This document shows positions 19,255 through 29,400 of a DNA stretch of 64,000 nucleotides, piece after piece; the first letter of the stretch is position 1; every line of letters starts with the position of its first letter. Below the pieces are notes generated by a model. That model was not told the origin of the DNA, ran no database searches, and saw only the letters and a program-made list of their open reading frames with translations. The stretch comes from Streptococcus oralis subsp. tigurinus (GTDB taxonomy: Bacteria; Bacillota; Bacilli; Lactobacillales; Streptococcaceae), in the NCBI RefSeq assembly GCF_002356415.1, contig NZ_AP018338.1, positions 1-64,000 on the forward strand, written 5' to 3'. Position numbers and translations under genes: made by a program.

Positions 19255-20505
19255 ATGGAGTTAGTGCCTGGAATTTCAGCACATTTTGTTCAATCCAAAA
19301 AGTTTAAAACAAATAAAATCACTGTTCGTTTTACTGCTCCCTTATCTCTTGAGACAGTAGCAGGACGCATGTTAAGTGTGAGTATGTTGGAGACTGCCAA
19401 TAAAGCTTACCCAACTTCTCAAGCTTTTCGTAGATATTTAGCAAGTTTGTATGGGGCAGATATTTCTACGAGTGCTTATCGTAGGGGACAGGCACATGTT
19501 CTTGACTTAACCTTTACCTATGTACGAGATGAGTTTTTGAGTAAAAAAAATGTCTTGACTTCTCGAATTTTGGAATTGGTGAAACAGACTTTATTTGCCC
19601 CCTTAGCTCTAGATGGAGCTTTTGAGCCAACCTTGTTTGAAATTGAAAAAAAGCAATTATTGGCTAACTTAGCTACTGATATGGATGATTCATTTTATTT
19701 TGCTCATAAGGAGTTGGATAGCTTGTTCTTTCATGATGAGCGTCTTCAATTGAGATACAGTGATTTACGAAATAGCATTTCAAATGAGTCTCCTGAAAGT
19801 AGCTATACTTGCTTTCAAGATGCTTTGAAAAATGATCGAATTGATTTCTTTTTCTTAGGTGATTTTAATGAAGTAGAAATTACAGAATCGCTGAAGTCAT
19901 TGTCCTTTACAGCTAGAAAGAGCGATATTTCCATCCAGTACCATCAGTCTTATTCGAATGTTCTACAAGAAGGAATGGTTCAGAGAAATGTAGGACAATC
20001 TGTTTTGGAAATGGGCTATCATTCTCCTGTAAAATATGGTGATGATCAGCATCTGCCTATGCTTATTATGAATGGTTTGTTGGGTGAATTTGCACATTCG
20101 AAACTCTTTACAAACGTTCGTGAGAACGCTGGGATAGCCTATACTGTCTCTAGTCAATTGGATTTGTTTAGTGGTTTGTTAAGGATGTATGCAGGTATCA
20201 ATAGAGAAAATCGGAATCAAGCTAGAAAAATGATGAATCATCAGTTGATGGATTTGAAAAAGGGCAACTTTACAGATTTTGAGCTTGATCAAACCAAGGA
20301 GATGATTCGAAGATCTTTATTGATTGCTCAAGATAGTCAGCATACCCTAGTTGAAAGACTCTATTTATCTGTACTATTTGGAAAAGCGACTTTTGACATT
20401 GATCGGATGTTGGAAAGATTAGAGAGTGTCGATAAAGAAGCTGTATGTAAAGCTGCCAACAGTTTGAAGTTACAAGCGATTTACTTTATGGAAGGAGTAG
20501 AATGA
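19255..20505 (+). CDS. M16 peptidase-like protein lacking the zinc motif (YfmF type)
   Basis: A 416-residue protein with the two-lobed M16 (pitrilysin/insulinase) fold but no HxxEH zinc-binding motif in the N-terminal half. It is therefore expected to be the non-catalytic partner of the next gene, as in YfmF/YfmH and mitochondrial processing peptidase pairs. Its stop overlaps the next start by four bases, supporting a heterodimer. The physiological substrate is unknown. Confidence 0.87.
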   Translation: MELVPGISAHFVQSKKFKTNKITVRFTAPLSLETVAGRMLSVSMLETANKAYPTSQAFRRYLASLYGADISTSAYRRGQAHVLDLTFTYVRDEFLSKKNVLTSRILELVKQTLFAPLALDGAFEPTLFEIEKKQLLANLATDMDDSFYFAHKELDSLFFHDERLQLRYSDLRNSISNESPESSYTCFQDALKNDRIDFFFLGDFNEVEITESLKSLSFTARKSDISIQYHQSYSNVLQEGMVQRNVGQSVLEMGYHSPVKYGDDQHLPMLIMNGLLGEFAHSKLFTNVRENAGIAYTVSSQLDLFSGLLRMYAGINRENRNQARKMMNHQLMDLKKGNFTDFELDQTKEMIRRSLLIAQDSQHTLVERLYLSVLFGKATFDIDRMLERLESVDKEAVCKAANSLKLQAIYFMEGVE

Positions 20506-21785
20506 CGAGGGTTACTTTTGAAGAAAAATACTATCCTGCTGTAAAGGAAAGAGTGTACAAAACACAGTTGTCAAATGGGTTGACAGTTTCTTTACTTCCT
20601 AAACAAGATTTTAATGAGGTTTACGGGGTTGTAACGGTTCAATTTGGCTCTGTAGATGCAACTTATACCAGTTTGGAAAAAGGGTTATGTCATCATCCAG
20701 CAGGAATTGCCCATTTTCTTGAACATAAATTGTTTGAACGAGAAAACTCTAAGGATATAATGGCTACTTTTACTCGATTAGGTGCGGACAGTAATGCCTT
20801 TACAAGCTTTACTAAGACTAGTTATCTTTTTTCAACAATTGACCATTTATTAGATAATTTAGATTTGCTTGATGAGTTAGTTGGAGATGCTCATTTTACA
20901 GAAGAGTCTGTTTTGAGGGAACAAGATATTATCCAGCAAGAACGAGAAATGTACCAAGATGATCCAGATTCGCGTTTGTTTTTTGCAACATTAGCCAATC
21001 TTTATCCTGCTACTCCTTTAGCAACAGATATTGTTGGGAGTGAGAAATCAATTTCTGAGATTCAAGTTTCAAATTTAAAAGAGAATTTTACAGACTTTTA
21101 CAAACCTGTCAACATGTCACTGTTTTTGGTTGGAAATATTGATGTAAAAGTTGTTGAGGAATACTTTTCGAAAAAGGAAAAGAAGACTTTAGAACAGTTT
21201 ACAGTTACAAAAGAGAAACTACCCTTGCAGCCTGTGAAGCAAACCGATAGCCTTCGGATGGAAGTTTCTTCACCCAAACTTGCTGTTGCGATTAGAGGTA
21301 ATGGGCAAATAACAGAAGTGGAGTCTTATCGTTACAATATTTTATTGAAATTGCTATTTACGATGATGTTTGGTTGGACCTCGGATCGTTTTCAAAAGTT
21401 ATACGAGACAGGGAAGTTAGATGCGTCATTGTCACTAGAGGTTGAGGTAAATAGTCGCTTTCATTTTGTGATATTGACGATGGATACCAAGGAACCTGTT
21501 TCTTTGTCGCACCAGTTTCGGAAAGCGATTCGTCAGTTTAGTAGTGATGCAGATATTACTGAGGAGCATCTCGATCTTGTTAAGAGTGAGATGTTTGGAG
21601 AATTTTTCAGTAGTATGAACTCTTTGGAATTTATTGCAACTCAATACGAGCCGATGGATCGCGGAGAAACAATTTTTGATTATCCGAAAATTTTACAGGA
21701 AATTACTTTGGAAGATGTTCTTGAAGCTGGGCATCGTTTGATTGATAATGGTGATCTAGTTGATTTTACAATTTTTCCAGCCTAA
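20502..21785 (+). CDS. M16 family zinc metallopeptidase (YfmH type)
   Basis: A 427-residue peptidase with the inverted zinc motif HFLEH (His71, Glu74, His75) and a downstream acidic cluster EREMYQDD (about 147) supplying the third ligand. Predicted cytoplasmic, with no signal peptide. Translationally coupled to the preceding inactive paralogue and followed by rodZ. Confidence 0.92.
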   Translation: MTRVTFEEKYYPAVKERVYKTQLSNGLTVSLLPKQDFNEVYGVVTVQFGSVDATYTSLEKGLCHHPAGIAHFLEHKLFERENSKDIMATFTRLGADSNAFTSFTKTSYLFSTIDHLLDNLDLLDELVGDAHFTEESVLREQDIIQQEREMYQDDPDSRLFFATLANLYPATPLATDIVGSEKSISEIQVSNLKENFTDFYKPVNMSLFLVGNIDVKVVEEYFSKKEKKTLEQFTVTKEKLPLQPVKQTDSLRMEVSSPKLAVAIRGNGQITEVESYRYNILLKLLFTMMFGWTSDRFQKLYETGKLDASLSLEVEVNSRFHFVILTMDTKEPVSLSHQFRKAIRQFSSDADITEEHLDLVKSEMFGEFFSSMNSLEFIATQYEPMDRGETIFDYPKILQEITLEDVLEAGHRLIDNGDLVDFTIFPA

Positions 21786-21821
21786 ATAAGGCAAGAACAC
21801 TAGAAAGAAGGAATGGTAAGT

Positions 21822-22643
21822 ATGAGAAAAAAAACAATTGGCGAGGTTCTGCGTTTAGCTAGAATTAACCAAGGATTGAGTTTAGAAGAATTGCAGGAAA
21901 AAACTGAAATTCAGTTGAATTTTCTAGAAGCAATGGAGGCGGATGATTTCGATCAACTTCCTAGCACTTTTTACGCTCGTTCTTTTTTAAGAAAATATGC
22001 TTGGGCAGTAGAGTTAGATGAAAGAATTGTCTTGGATGCCTATGATTCAGGTAGTATGATCACCTATGAAGAGGTCGATGTTGATGAAGAAGCTCTGTCT
22101 GGTCGTAGACGGTCAAATAAGAAAAAAACGTCTTATCTCCCTTTGTTTTATTTTGTGCTATTTGCTTTATCAATTTTAATTTTTGTGACTTACTATGTTT
22201 GGAACTACATCCAAACTCAGCCAAGTCCTTCGTCAGCTAGTTATAGTGTTGTCAACTCAACTAGTTCCACAACCTCAACTAGTTCATCTTCTAGTGGTCA
22301 GACGTCTAGCTCATCTTCTACTACGGAATCAACTATTACAGTGTCAGGCGAAGGAAACCGCATTGAAGCTCGCTATAAAACGAGCAAGGAAACAGCTACG
22401 GTTCAGCTGACTGTTTCGGATGCAACTAGCTGGGTAAGTGTTTCAGGAAGTGAACTTGAAGGTGGTGTGACCTTGTCATCAGACAATAAAAACGCAAAAA
22501 CAACAGTTTCGACGAAAGAACCTGTGACGATTACTTTGGGTGTAGTGAAGGGAGTTTCTTTAACTGTGGACAATCAAACAATCGATACCTCGAAACTGAC
22601 AACTCAGACTGGAACTGTAACACTTACATTTACTACAGATTAA
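21822..22643 (+). CDS. rodZ: RodZ-like cytoskeletal/cell-shape protein
   Basis: A 273-residue bitopic protein with an N-terminal RodZ-type helix-turn-helix (about 1-75), a basic linker, one transmembrane helix (about 103-125), a long Ser/Thr-rich extracellular linker and a C-terminal DUF4115-like beta domain. It is a component of the peripheral peptidoglycan elongation machinery. The ATG at 21822 is preferred over 21813 because AGAAGGA is immediately adjacent to the latter. Confidence 0.9.
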   Translation: MRKKTIGEVLRLARINQGLSLEELQEKTEIQLNFLEAMEADDFDQLPSTFYARSFLRKYAWAVELDERIVLDAYDSGSMITYEEVDVDEEALSGRRRSNKKKTSYLPLFYFVLFALSILIFVTYYVWNYIQTQPSPSSASYSVVNSTSSTTSTSSSSSGQTSSSSSTTESTITVSGEGNRIEARYKTSKETATVQLTVSDATSWVSVSGSELEGGVTLSSDNKNAKTTVSTKEPVTITLGVVKGVSLTVDNQTIDTSKLTTQTGTVTLTFTTD

Positions 22644-22653
22644 GGAAAAATCA

Positions 22654-23199
22654 ATGAAAAAAGAACAAATTCCTAATGTATTAACTATTGGTAGAATTCT
22701 CTTTATACCTCTCTTTATTCTTATTTTGACTTTGGGCCATTCACAAGGCAGTCATTTGCTAGCAGCGATCATCTTTGCAGTTGCTAGTGTAACGGATTAT
22801 CTTGATGGCTACCTTGCTCGTAAATGGAATGTAGTCAGCAATTTTGGAAAATTTGCTGATCCGATGGCTGATAAGCTGTTGGTTATGTCAGCTTTTATCA
22901 TGTTAATTGAGTTAGGTATGGCTCCAGCTTGGGTTGTTGCTATTATCATTTGTCGTGAACTTGCGGTGACAGGCTTGCGCTTGTTGCTTGTTGAGACGGG
23001 AGGGACAGTTCTAGCAGCAGCTATGCCAGGGAAAATCAAGACCTTTAGTCAGATGTTTGCCATTATCTTTTTGCTCTTACATTGGAATTTAATTGGTCAG
23101 CTGTTGCTTTATATCGCTTTGTTTTTCACTATCTACTCTGGTTATGATTATTTTAAGGGTAGCGCTCATGTATTCAAAGGAACATTTGGTTCAAAATGA
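22654..23199 (+). CDS. pgsA: CDP-diacylglycerol--glycerol-3-phosphate 3-phosphatidyltransferase
   Basis: Makes phosphatidylglycerol phosphate, the precursor of phosphatidylglycerol. This 181-residue integral membrane enzyme carries the CDP-alcohol phosphatidyltransferase motif DG-x2-AR-x8-G-x3-D-x3-D in the segment starting DGYLARKWN. The stop overlaps the ecfA1 start. Confidence 0.96.
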   Translation: MKKEQIPNVLTIGRILFIPLFILILTLGHSQGSHLLAAIIFAVASVTDYLDGYLARKWNVVSNFGKFADPMADKLLVMSAFIMLIELGMAPAWVVAIIICRELAVTGLRLLLVETGGTVLAAAMPGKIKTFSQMFAIIFLLLHWNLIGQLLLYIALFFTIYSGYDYFKGSAHVFKGTFGSK

Positions 23200-24023
23200 A
23201 ATCGATTATTGAAGTAAAAGATCTGTCTTTTCGTTATAAGGAAGACCAGGATCATTATGATGTTAATAATGTCTCGTTTCACGTGAAACGGGGAGAATGG
23301 CTTTCGATTGTAGGTCATAACGGGAGTGGGAAATCGACAACTATCCGTTTGATTGATGGATTGCTTGAAGCAGAGTCTGGGGAAATCTGGATAGATGGGC
23401 AATTGTTGTCCTCTGAGAATGTTTGGGACTTGCGTCGACAAATTGGTATGGTTTTTCAAAATCCAGATAACCAATTTGTGGGGGCGACTGTTGAAGATGA
23501 TGTTGCCTTTGGTTTAGAAAATCAGGGACTTCCTCGTGAAGAAATGAAGAAGAGAGTGGCCGAATCTTTGGAGTTGGTAGGGATGCTGGACTTTAAGAAG
23601 AGAGAACCAGCTCGTTTATCTGGTGGACAAAAACAGCGTGTGGCTATTGCGGGAGTTGTTGCCCTGAGACCAGCTATTTTGATTTTGGACGAGGCTACAA
23701 GTATGTTGGATCCTGAGGGACGCAGAGAACTGATTCAGACAGTTCAAGAGATTCGAAAAGACCACCAGATGACAGTCGTCTCCATTACACATGATTTAGA
23801 GGAAGTTGCGATGAGTGACCGTGTCTTGGTCATGAAAAAAGGCCAAGTGGAGTCAACCAGCAGCCCAAGAGAACTTTTTTCTCGGGATGACCTTGACCAG
23901 ATAGGGTTGGATGAACCTTTTACTAATCAATTGAGAGAATCTTTGAGAGAGACTGGTTATCAGTTGCCGGATGGCTATTTGACAGAAGGAGAGCTAGAGG
24001 ACAAGTTATGGGAATTACTCTAG
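23196..24023 (+). CDS. ecfA1: Energy-coupling factor transporter ATPase EcfA1
   Basis: First ATPase of the ECF module that powers uptake of vitamins and other micronutrients through interchangeable S components. The 275-residue protein has Walker [10 protein letters not shown] (about 40-48), the Q loop [11 protein letters not shown], signature LSGGQKQR and Walker B LILDEA. It overlaps pgsA by four bases and ecfA2 by 16. A perfect parS palindrome (23276-23289) is built into its coding sequence. Confidence 0.96.
   Translation: MKSIIEVKDLSFRYKEDQDHYDVNNVSFHVKRGEWLSIVGHNGSGKSTTIRLIDGLLEAESGEIWIDGQLLSSENVWDLRRQIGMVFQNPDNQFVGATVEDDVAFGLENQGLPREEMKKRVAESLELVGMLDFKKREPARLSGGQKQRVAIAGVVALRPAILILDEATSMLDPEGRRELIQTVQEIRKDHQMTVVSITHDLEEVAMSDRVLVMKKGQVESTSSPRELFSRDDLDQIGLDEPFTNQLRESLRETGYQLPDGYLTEGELEDKLWELL
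23276..23289. other. parS: parS site inside ecfA1
   Basis: GTTTCACGTGAAAC with flanking C and G gives a perfect 16-bp palindrome (23275-23290). It encodes the residues SFHVKR of EcfA1. Second parS in the window, about 21.6 kb from oriC. Confidence 0.9.
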
Positions 24024-24847
24024 AAAATGTGAGCTTTACCTATCAAGAGGGAACTCCCCTATCTTCATCAGCCTTGACTGATGTTTCTTTGACGATTGAG
24101 GATGGTTCCTATACAGCTTTAGTAGGGCACACAGGTAGTGGAAAATCAACGATTTTACAGCTTTTAAATGGCCTATTGGTACCAAGTAAGGGTTCTGTTC
24201 AAGTTTTTGATACTGTCATTACCCCTACATCAACCAATAAAGAAATTCGCCAGATTCGAAAGCAAGTCGGTCTAGTGTTTCAATTTGCTGAAAATCAGAT
24301 TTTCGAAGAGACTGTTTTAAAAGATGTTGCGTTTGGACCACAAAATTTTGGAGTTTCTGAGGAAGAAGCACAGAAAATTGCGCGTGAAAAGTTAGACTTG
24401 GTGGGCATTGATGAGTCACTCTTTGAGAGGAGTCCATTTGAACTTTCGGGTGGCCAGATGAGACGTGTGGCCATAGCAGGTATGCTGGCCATGGAGCCAA
24501 CTGTCTTGGTTTTGGATGAGCCGACAGCAGGGCTAGATCCTTTGGGCAGAAAAGAATTGATGACCTTGTTTAAAGAACTCCACCTTTCTGGAATGACAAT
24601 CGTCTTGGTAACGCATTTGATGGATGATGTAGCTGCATATGCTGATCAGGTCTATGTTATGGAAAAGGGGCGTTTGGTCAAAAGTGGCAAACCGTGCGAA
24701 GTTTTCCAAGATGTAGCCTCTATGGAAAAAGTACAGTTAGGTGTGCCTAAAATCACAGCCTTTTGTAAACGTTTGGCAGATAGGGGTGTAGCTTTTAAAA
24801 AACTGCCAATCAAGATAGAGGAGTTTAAGGAGTCGCTAAATGGATAG
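24008..24847 (+). CDS. ecfA2: Energy-coupling factor transporter ATPase EcfA2
   Basis: Second ATPase of the ECF module, 279 residues: Walker [10 protein letters not shown] (about 39-47), signature LSGGQMRR, Walker B VLVLDEPT. Pairs with EcfA1 and couples to EcfT. The start lies inside the end of ecfA1. Confidence 0.96.
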   Translation: MGITLENVSFTYQEGTPLSSSALTDVSLTIEDGSYTALVGHTGSGKSTILQLLNGLLVPSKGSVQVFDTVITPTSTNKEIRQIRKQVGLVFQFAENQIFEETVLKDVAFGPQNFGVSEEEAQKIAREKLDLVGIDESLFERSPFELSGGQMRRVAIAGMLAMEPTVLVLDEPTAGLDPLGRKELMTLFKELHLSGMTIVLVTHLMDDVAAYADQVYVMEKGRLVKSGKPCEVFQDVASMEKVQLGVPKITAFCKRLADRGVAFKKLPIKIEEFKESLNG

Positions 24848-25634
24848 TATGATTTTAGGACGTTATATACCAGGAGATTCCATCATTCATCGCTTGGATC
24901 CCCGTAGTAAATTGCTCGCTATGATCCTGTTGATTTTGATTGTATTTTGGGCCAATAATCCCCTCACCAATCTCATTCTGTTTGTAGCGACAGGTATATT
25001 TATCGCTTTGTCAGGCGTTTCTCTCTCATTTTTCGTTCAGGGATTAAAATCCATGTTCTTCCTGATTGCTTTTACGACTCTTTTTCAGCTCTTTTTCATT
25101 TCAAGTGGAAATGTCTTATTTGAGTTTTCTTTTATAAGAATAACGGATTATGCTTTGCAACAAGCTGGGATCATTTTCTGTCGTTTTGTGTTGATTATTT
25201 TCTTTTCAACTTTGCTAACGTTAACGACCATGCCTTTGAGTTTGGCAGCTGCAGTTGAATCTCTCTTAGCGCCTCTAAAACGCGTGAAAGTTCCTGTTCA
25301 TGAAATTGGTCTCATGTTATCAATGAGTTTGCGTTTTGTTCCAACCTTGATGGATGACACGACGCGAATTATGAATGCTCAAAAAGCGCGTGGGGTTGAC
25401 TTTGGCGAAGGTAGCATCGTTCAAAAAGTAAAGGCTATGATTCCGATTTTAATTCCTCTTTTTGCTACTAGTTTAAAACGTGCAGATTCATTGGCAATAG
25501 CCATGGAAGCGCGTGGTTATCAGGGAGGAAAGGGTAGAAGTCAGTATAGACAGTTGAGATGGAGTCAAAAGGATACACTGGCGATTCTTGTGATTCTGGT
25601 GCTGGGATGTTTCTTATTTTTCTTAAAATCTTAG
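24840..25634 (+). CDS. ecfT: Energy-coupling factor transporter transmembrane protein EcfT
   Basis: A 264-residue protein with about five to six membrane helices and coupling-helix motifs with Ala-Arg-Gly signatures (QKARGVDFG and MEARGYQGG), which dock onto EcfA1/A2. AAGGAG lies before the ATG inside the end of ecfA2. Confidence 0.95.
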   Translation: MDSMILGRYIPGDSIIHRLDPRSKLLAMILLILIVFWANNPLTNLILFVATGIFIALSGVSLSFFVQGLKSMFFLIAFTTLFQLFFISSGNVLFEFSFIRITDYALQQAGIIFCRFVLIIFFSTLLTLTTMPLSLAAAVESLLAPLKRVKVPVHEIGLMLSMSLRFVPTLMDDTTRIMNAQKARGVDFGEGSIVQKVKAMIPILIPLFATSLKRADSLAIAMEARGYQGGKGRSQYRQLRWSQKDTLAILVILVLGCFLFFLKS

Positions 25635-25694
25635 CAGGTTTGTAGGATTGATAAGAAGCTCACAGTAGCAGATTTTTAGTATAAAGGTAGGAAT

Positions 25695-26510
25695 ATGAAC
25701 CGTTTTAAAAAATCAAAATATCTAATCATCGTTTTTGTCACAGTTCTCGCAGTTTCTGTACTATTAGTGACAACTTATTCAAGTGCTATTGTGACGAAAC
25801 TAGGAGATGGGATCTCTTTAGTGGATAGAATTGTCCAAAAACCCTTTCAGTGGTTTGACGATTTCAAATCGGATTTGGACCATTTGACGCAGACTTATAA
25901 TGAAAATGAAAGCTTAAAAAAGCAACTCTACAAACTAGAAGTGGAGTCTAATCAATCAGAAAGTTTAAAAACTGAAAATGAACAACTACGTCAGTTGCTG
26001 GATATGAAGTCAAAATTGCAGGCTACAAAAAATTTAGCAGCAGATGTGATTACGCGCTCACCAGTATTTTGGAAGCAAGAGTTAACGATAGATGTAGGAA
26101 GTTCAAAGGGTGCTTCTGAAAATATGTTGGCCATTGCAAACGGGGGGTTGATTGGTAGTGTTTCAAAAGTAGAGGAGCATTCAACAACAATCAACTTGCT
26201 GACAAACACTGAAAATTCCGACAAAATTTCAGTTAAAATCTTGCATGGTTCTACTGAAATTTACGGAATCATCGTTGGTTATGACAAGGAAACCGAACTG
26301 CTTAAAATTAATCAATTAAATAGTAACAGCGACATTAGCACCGGAGACAAGGTGACTACAGGGGGACTCGGAAACTTCAATGTTAAGGATATTCCTATTG
26401 GGGAGGTTGTTGCCACAACTCATAGCAGTGATTATCTAACACGAGAGGTGACAGTAAAGTTAAGTGCTGATACTAAAGATCTTCATGTGGTAGAGTTAGT
26501 GGGGAATTAG
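25695..26510 (+). CDS. mreC: Rod shape-determining protein MreC
   Basis: A 271-residue bitopic protein with an N-terminal membrane helix (about 10-30), a coiled coil (about 65-110) and a beta-rich extracellular domain. It scaffolds peripheral (side-wall) peptidoglycan synthesis with MreD, PBP2b and RodA. It is two bases upstream of mreD. No mreB is nearby, as usual for ovococci. Confidence 0.95.
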   Translation: MNRFKKSKYLIIVFVTVLAVSVLLVTTYSSAIVTKLGDGISLVDRIVQKPFQWFDDFKSDLDHLTQTYNENESLKKQLYKLEVESNQSESLKTENEQLRQLLDMKSKLQATKNLAADVITRSPVFWKQELTIDVGSSKGASENMLAIANGGLIGSVSKVEEHSTTINLLTNTENSDKISVKILHGSTEIYGIIVGYDKETELLKINQLNSNSDISTGDKVTTGGLGNFNVKDIPIGEVVATTHSSDYLTREVTVKLSADTKDLHVVELVGN

Positions 26511-26512
26511 CA

Positions 26513-27007
26513 ATGAGACTGTTAAAACAAGTTGGTATTTTCTTTTTACTTCCTTTTCTTGTGCTAATTGATGCACATATTGGTCAATTAGTAGAATCCT
26601 TTTATCCACATTTTCACTTAGCCAGTCATTTTCTGTTTTTATTTCTCTTGTTTGAGACAATCGAAGTGTCAGAGTATCTCTATCTAGCTTATTGCTGTAT
26701 AGTAGGTTTGGTGTACGATATCTATTTTTTCCACTTGATAGGAATTGCGACACTTTTATTTATCTTGATAGGTGCCTCACTTCACAAGTTTAATAGTGTG
26801 ACTTTGTTGAACCGTTGGACGAGAATGTTAACAATAGTTGTGATGAGCTTCCTATTTGATATGGGTAGTTATCTCCTGGCCCTTGCTATGGGACTGACAG
26901 TAGAATCAATGCCAGTTTTCATTGTCTACAGTCTTGTCCCATCAATGATTTTAAACTTTTTGTGGATGGTGATTTTCCAGTATATTTTTGAAAAATATTA
27001 TCTATAA
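26513..27007 (+). CDS. mreD: Rod shape-determining protein MreD
   Basis: A 164-residue protein with about five hydrophobic helices, immediately after mreC and in the same operon. Membrane partner of MreC in cell elongation. Identified by order, length and topology as well as sequence. Confidence 0.92.
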   Translation: MRLLKQVGIFFLLPFLVLIDAHIGQLVESFYPHFHLASHFLFLFLLFETIEVSEYLYLAYCCIVGLVYDIYFFHLIGIATLLFILIGASLHKFNSVTLLNRWTRMLTIVVMSFLFDMGSYLLALAMGLTVESMPVFIVYSLVPSMILNFLWMVIFQYIFEKYYL

Positions 27008-27021
27008 GAAAGAAATAAAAA

Positions 27022-27065
27022 TGTAACAAAGGCGTAATATTTATTATGTCTTTTTCTGGTATACT
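27022..27065 (+). promoter_or_regulatory. pcsB promoter with WalR-like box
   Basis: TGTAAC-N5-CGTAAT (27022-27038) is one base off the WalR/VicR direct repeat TGTWAH-N5-TGTWAH. An extended -10 TGG-TATACT lies at 27057-27065. WalRK control of pcsB is established in pneumococcus. Confidence 0.7.
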
Positions 27066-27100
27066 AGTAATGTCTTAAATAGAAGGAGTATCTACACAAT

Positions 27101-28330
27101 ATGAAGAAAAAAATCTTAGCGTCACTTTTATTAAGTACAGTATTGGTTTCACAAGCAGCGGTATTAACGACTGTTCACGCTGAAACAACTGATGAAAAAA
27201 TTGCTGCTCAAGATAGTAAGATTAGTGACTTGACAGCTCAACAAAAAGAAGCTCAACAACAGGTAGATGAAATCCAAACGCAAGTTACAGCTATTCAAAC
27301 ACAGCAAGCAAACTTGCAAGCTGAAAATGAAACACTACAAGCGGAATCTAAAAAACTTGAAGGAGAAATTACAGAGCTCTCTAAGAATATTGTTGCTCGT
27401 AATGAATCTTTGGAAAAACAAGCACGTAGCGCACAAACAAACGGTGCTGCAACTAGCTATATCAACACAATTGTAAATTCAAAATCAATTACAGAAGCTA
27501 TTTCCCGTGTTGCGGCTATGAGCGAGATTGTATCGGCTAACAACAAAATGTTAGAGCAACAAAAAGCTGATAAAAAATCAATCTCAGAAAAACAAGTCGC
27601 AAATAATGAAGCAATCAATACTGTCATTGCGAACCAACAAACGCTTGCTGACGATGCACAGACATTGACAACAAAACAGGCGGAATTAAAAGTTGCTGAG
27701 TTAAACCTTGCTGCAGAGAAAGCTACTGCAGAAGGCGAGAAAGCTACTTTGTTGGAACAAAAAGCAGCAGCTGAAGCAGAAGCAAAAGCAGCAGCTGAAG
27801 CAGAGGCAGCTTATAAAGCACGTCAAACAAGTCAACAAGAATCAGTTGTTGCTTCTGGAAACACAAGTTTCTCAGCTCAAGTGCAAGCAACATCTACATC
27901 AACGTCAGCATCAGCATCTGATGACGAGGACTCAAGCTACACTCCAGCACCTACACCTACTCCAACTCCTACTAGACAACGTCCAACATACAGTACAAAT
28001 GCTTCAAGTTATCCAACTGGTGAATGTACTTGGGGAGCTAAAACATTAGCACCTTGGGCTGGAGATTACTGGGGTAACGGAGCACAGTGGGCTACAAGTG
28101 CAGCAGCTGCAGGTTTCCGTACTGGTTCTCAACCACAAGTTGGTGCGATTGCATGTTGGAATGATGGTGGCTATGGACACGTAGCGGTTGTTACAGCAGT
28201 TGATTCAACTACTCGTATTCAAGTATCAGAATCAAACTATGGTGGAGATCGTACAATCGGTAACAAACGTGGATGGTTCAACCCAACTACAACATCTGAA
28301 GGTTATGTTACTTACATTTATCCAAACTAA
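27101..28330 (+). CDS. pcsB: Peptidoglycan hydrolase PcsB (CHAP domain)
   Basis: Secreted cell-separation hydrolase activated by FtsEX at the septum. The 409-residue protein has a signal peptide (cleavage about after Ala27, VHA-ETT), a long Gln/Glu/Ala-rich coiled coil (about 30-240), a low-complexity linker with PTPTPTP (about 280-300), and a C-terminal CHAP domain with likely catalytic Cys309 (GECTWG) and His360 (GYGHVA). It follows mreCD and has its own promoter with a WalR-like box. Confidence 0.96.
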   Translation: MKKKILASLLLSTVLVSQAAVLTTVHAETTDEKIAAQDSKISDLTAQQKEAQQQVDEIQTQVTAIQTQQANLQAENETLQAESKKLEGEITELSKNIVARNESLEKQARSAQTNGAATSYINTIVNSKSITEAISRVAAMSEIVSANNKMLEQQKADKKSISEKQVANNEAINTVIANQQTLADDAQTLTTKQAELKVAELNLAAEKATAEGEKATLLEQKAAAEAEAKAAAEAEAAYKARQTSQQESVVASGNTSFSAQVQATSTSTSASASDDEDSSYTPAPTPTPTPTRQRPTYSTNASSYPTGECTWGAKTLAPWAGDYWGNGAQWATSAAAAGFRTGSQPQVGAIACWNDGGYGHVAVVTAVDSTTRIQVSESNYGGDRTIGNKRGWFNPTTTSEGYVTYIYPN

Positions 28331-28341
28331 TGAATGAAACG

Positions 28342-28366
28342 AAGAGGCTCGATTTGAGCCTCTTTT
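28342..28366 (+). terminator. Terminator of pcsB
   Basis: A 9-bp stem AAGAGGCTC / GAGCCTCTT with a five-base loop, then T residues. Confidence 0.85.
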
Positions 28367-28409
28367 ATTATTTTTAATCGAGAGCAAGATCGAAATCTAT
28401 CAAAATCAC

Positions 28410-28438
28410 TTGAAAATATCGCTAAAATGTGGTAGAAT
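28410..28438 (+). promoter_or_regulatory. Promoter of rpsB-tsf
   Basis: TTGAAA at 28410-28415 and TAGAAT at 28433-28438, 17-bp spacing. Confidence 0.75.
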
Positions 28439-28467
28439 GAAACTTGTCGTGTAAACGATAATACTCA

Positions 28468-28525
28468 TTCTTGATGAATTGTGAAACTGTTGCCCTCGGG
28501 TCGTTTTGCAAGTTGAAATCAAGAA
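28468..28525 (+). ncRNA. Structured leader of rpsB (candidate S2 autoregulatory element)
   Basis: An 8-bp closing stem TTCTTGAT (28468-28475) / ATCAAGAA (28518-28525) encloses a region with AACT/AGTT and CCC-TC-GGG pairings. It ends about 15 bases before the rpsB Shine-Dalgarno. Ribosomal-protein operons often carry such leaders for feedback by the encoded protein. I cannot assign it to a named family, so this is a structural inference. Confidence 0.5.
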
Positions 28526-28554
28526 GAGGAAAAAAACAAAAAGGAGAAATACTC

Positions 28555-29322
28555 ATGGCAGTAATTTCAATGAAACAACTTCTTGAGGCTGGTGTACACT
28601 TTGGTCACCAAACTCGTCGCTGGAACCCTAAGATGGCTAAGTACATCTTCACTGAACGTAACGGAATCCACGTTATCGACTTGCAACAAACTGTAAAATA
28701 CGCTGACCAAGCATACGACTTCATGCGTGATGCTGCGGCTAACGATGCAGTTGTATTGTTTGTTGGTACTAAGAAACAAGCTGCTGATGCTGTTAAGGAA
28801 GAAGCAGAACGTTCAGGTCAATACTACATCAACCACCGTTGGTTGGGTGGAACTCTTACGAACTGGGGAACTATCCAAAAACGTATTGCTCGTTTGAAAG
28901 AAATCAAACGCATGGAAGAAGAAGGAATCTTTGATGTTCTTCCTAAGAAAGAAGTTGCACTTCTTAACAAACAACGTGCACGTCTTGAAAAATTCTTGGG
29001 TGGTATCGAAGACATGCCTCGTATCCCAGATGTAATGTACGTAGTTGACCCACATAAAGAACAAATCGCTGTTAAAGAAGCTAAAAAATTGGGAATCCCA
29101 GTTGTAGCGATGGTTGACACAAACACTGATCCAGACGATATCGATGTAATCATCCCAGCTAACGATGACGCTATCCGCGCGGTTAAATTGATCACAGCTA
29201 AATTGGCTGACGCTATCATCGAAGGACGTCAAGGTGAAGATGCAGCAGAATTTGAAGCTTCAGAAGCTCAAGCTGACTCAATCGAAGAAATCGTTGAAGT
29301 TGTAGAAGGCGACAACGCTTAA
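28555..29322 (+). CDS. rpsB: 30S ribosomal protein S2
   Basis: Protein of the 30S head-body junction, 255 residues from the ATG at 28555, which follows AAGGAG at good spacing. The N-terminus is typical ([15 protein letters not shown]), with the conserved [10 protein letters not shown] and the acidic tail common in streptococci. An in-frame upstream extension to 28471 runs through the leader and has no ribosome-binding site. Cotranscribed with tsf. Confidence 0.98.
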   Translation: MAVISMKQLLEAGVHFGHQTRRWNPKMAKYIFTERNGIHVIDLQQTVKYADQAYDFMRDAAANDAVVLFVGTKKQAADAVKEEAERSGQYYINHRWLGGTLTNWGTIQKRIARLKEIKRMEEEGIFDVLPKKEVALLNKQRARLEKFLGGIEDMPRIPDVMYVVDPHKEQIAVKEAKKLGIPVVAMVDTNTDPDDIDVIIPANDDAIRAVKLITAKLADAIIEGRQGEDAAEFEASEAQADSIEEIVEVVEGDNA

Positions 29323-29343
29323 TTCAAATAAGTAATCATTACC

Positions 29344-29379
29344 TAGGAGGGCGGGGCTTAGCCCGGCTCTCCTATTTTT
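29344..29379 (+). terminator. Attenuator-like hairpin between rpsB and tsf
   Basis: TAGGAG...CTCCTA with an inner GGGC-TTA-GCCC stem is followed by TTTTTA. It probably causes partial termination or processing, since tsf has no obvious promoter of its own. Confidence 0.65.
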
Positions 29380-29400
29380 AAAAAATATAGGAGAATCAAA

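Noticed and set aside
28813..29232. Long antisense reading frames opposite rpsB and tsf
   Set aside because: They mirror highly expressed genes with strong codon bias, have no ribosome-binding site or promoter and give Cys/Phe-rich or low-complexity proteins unlike any family.
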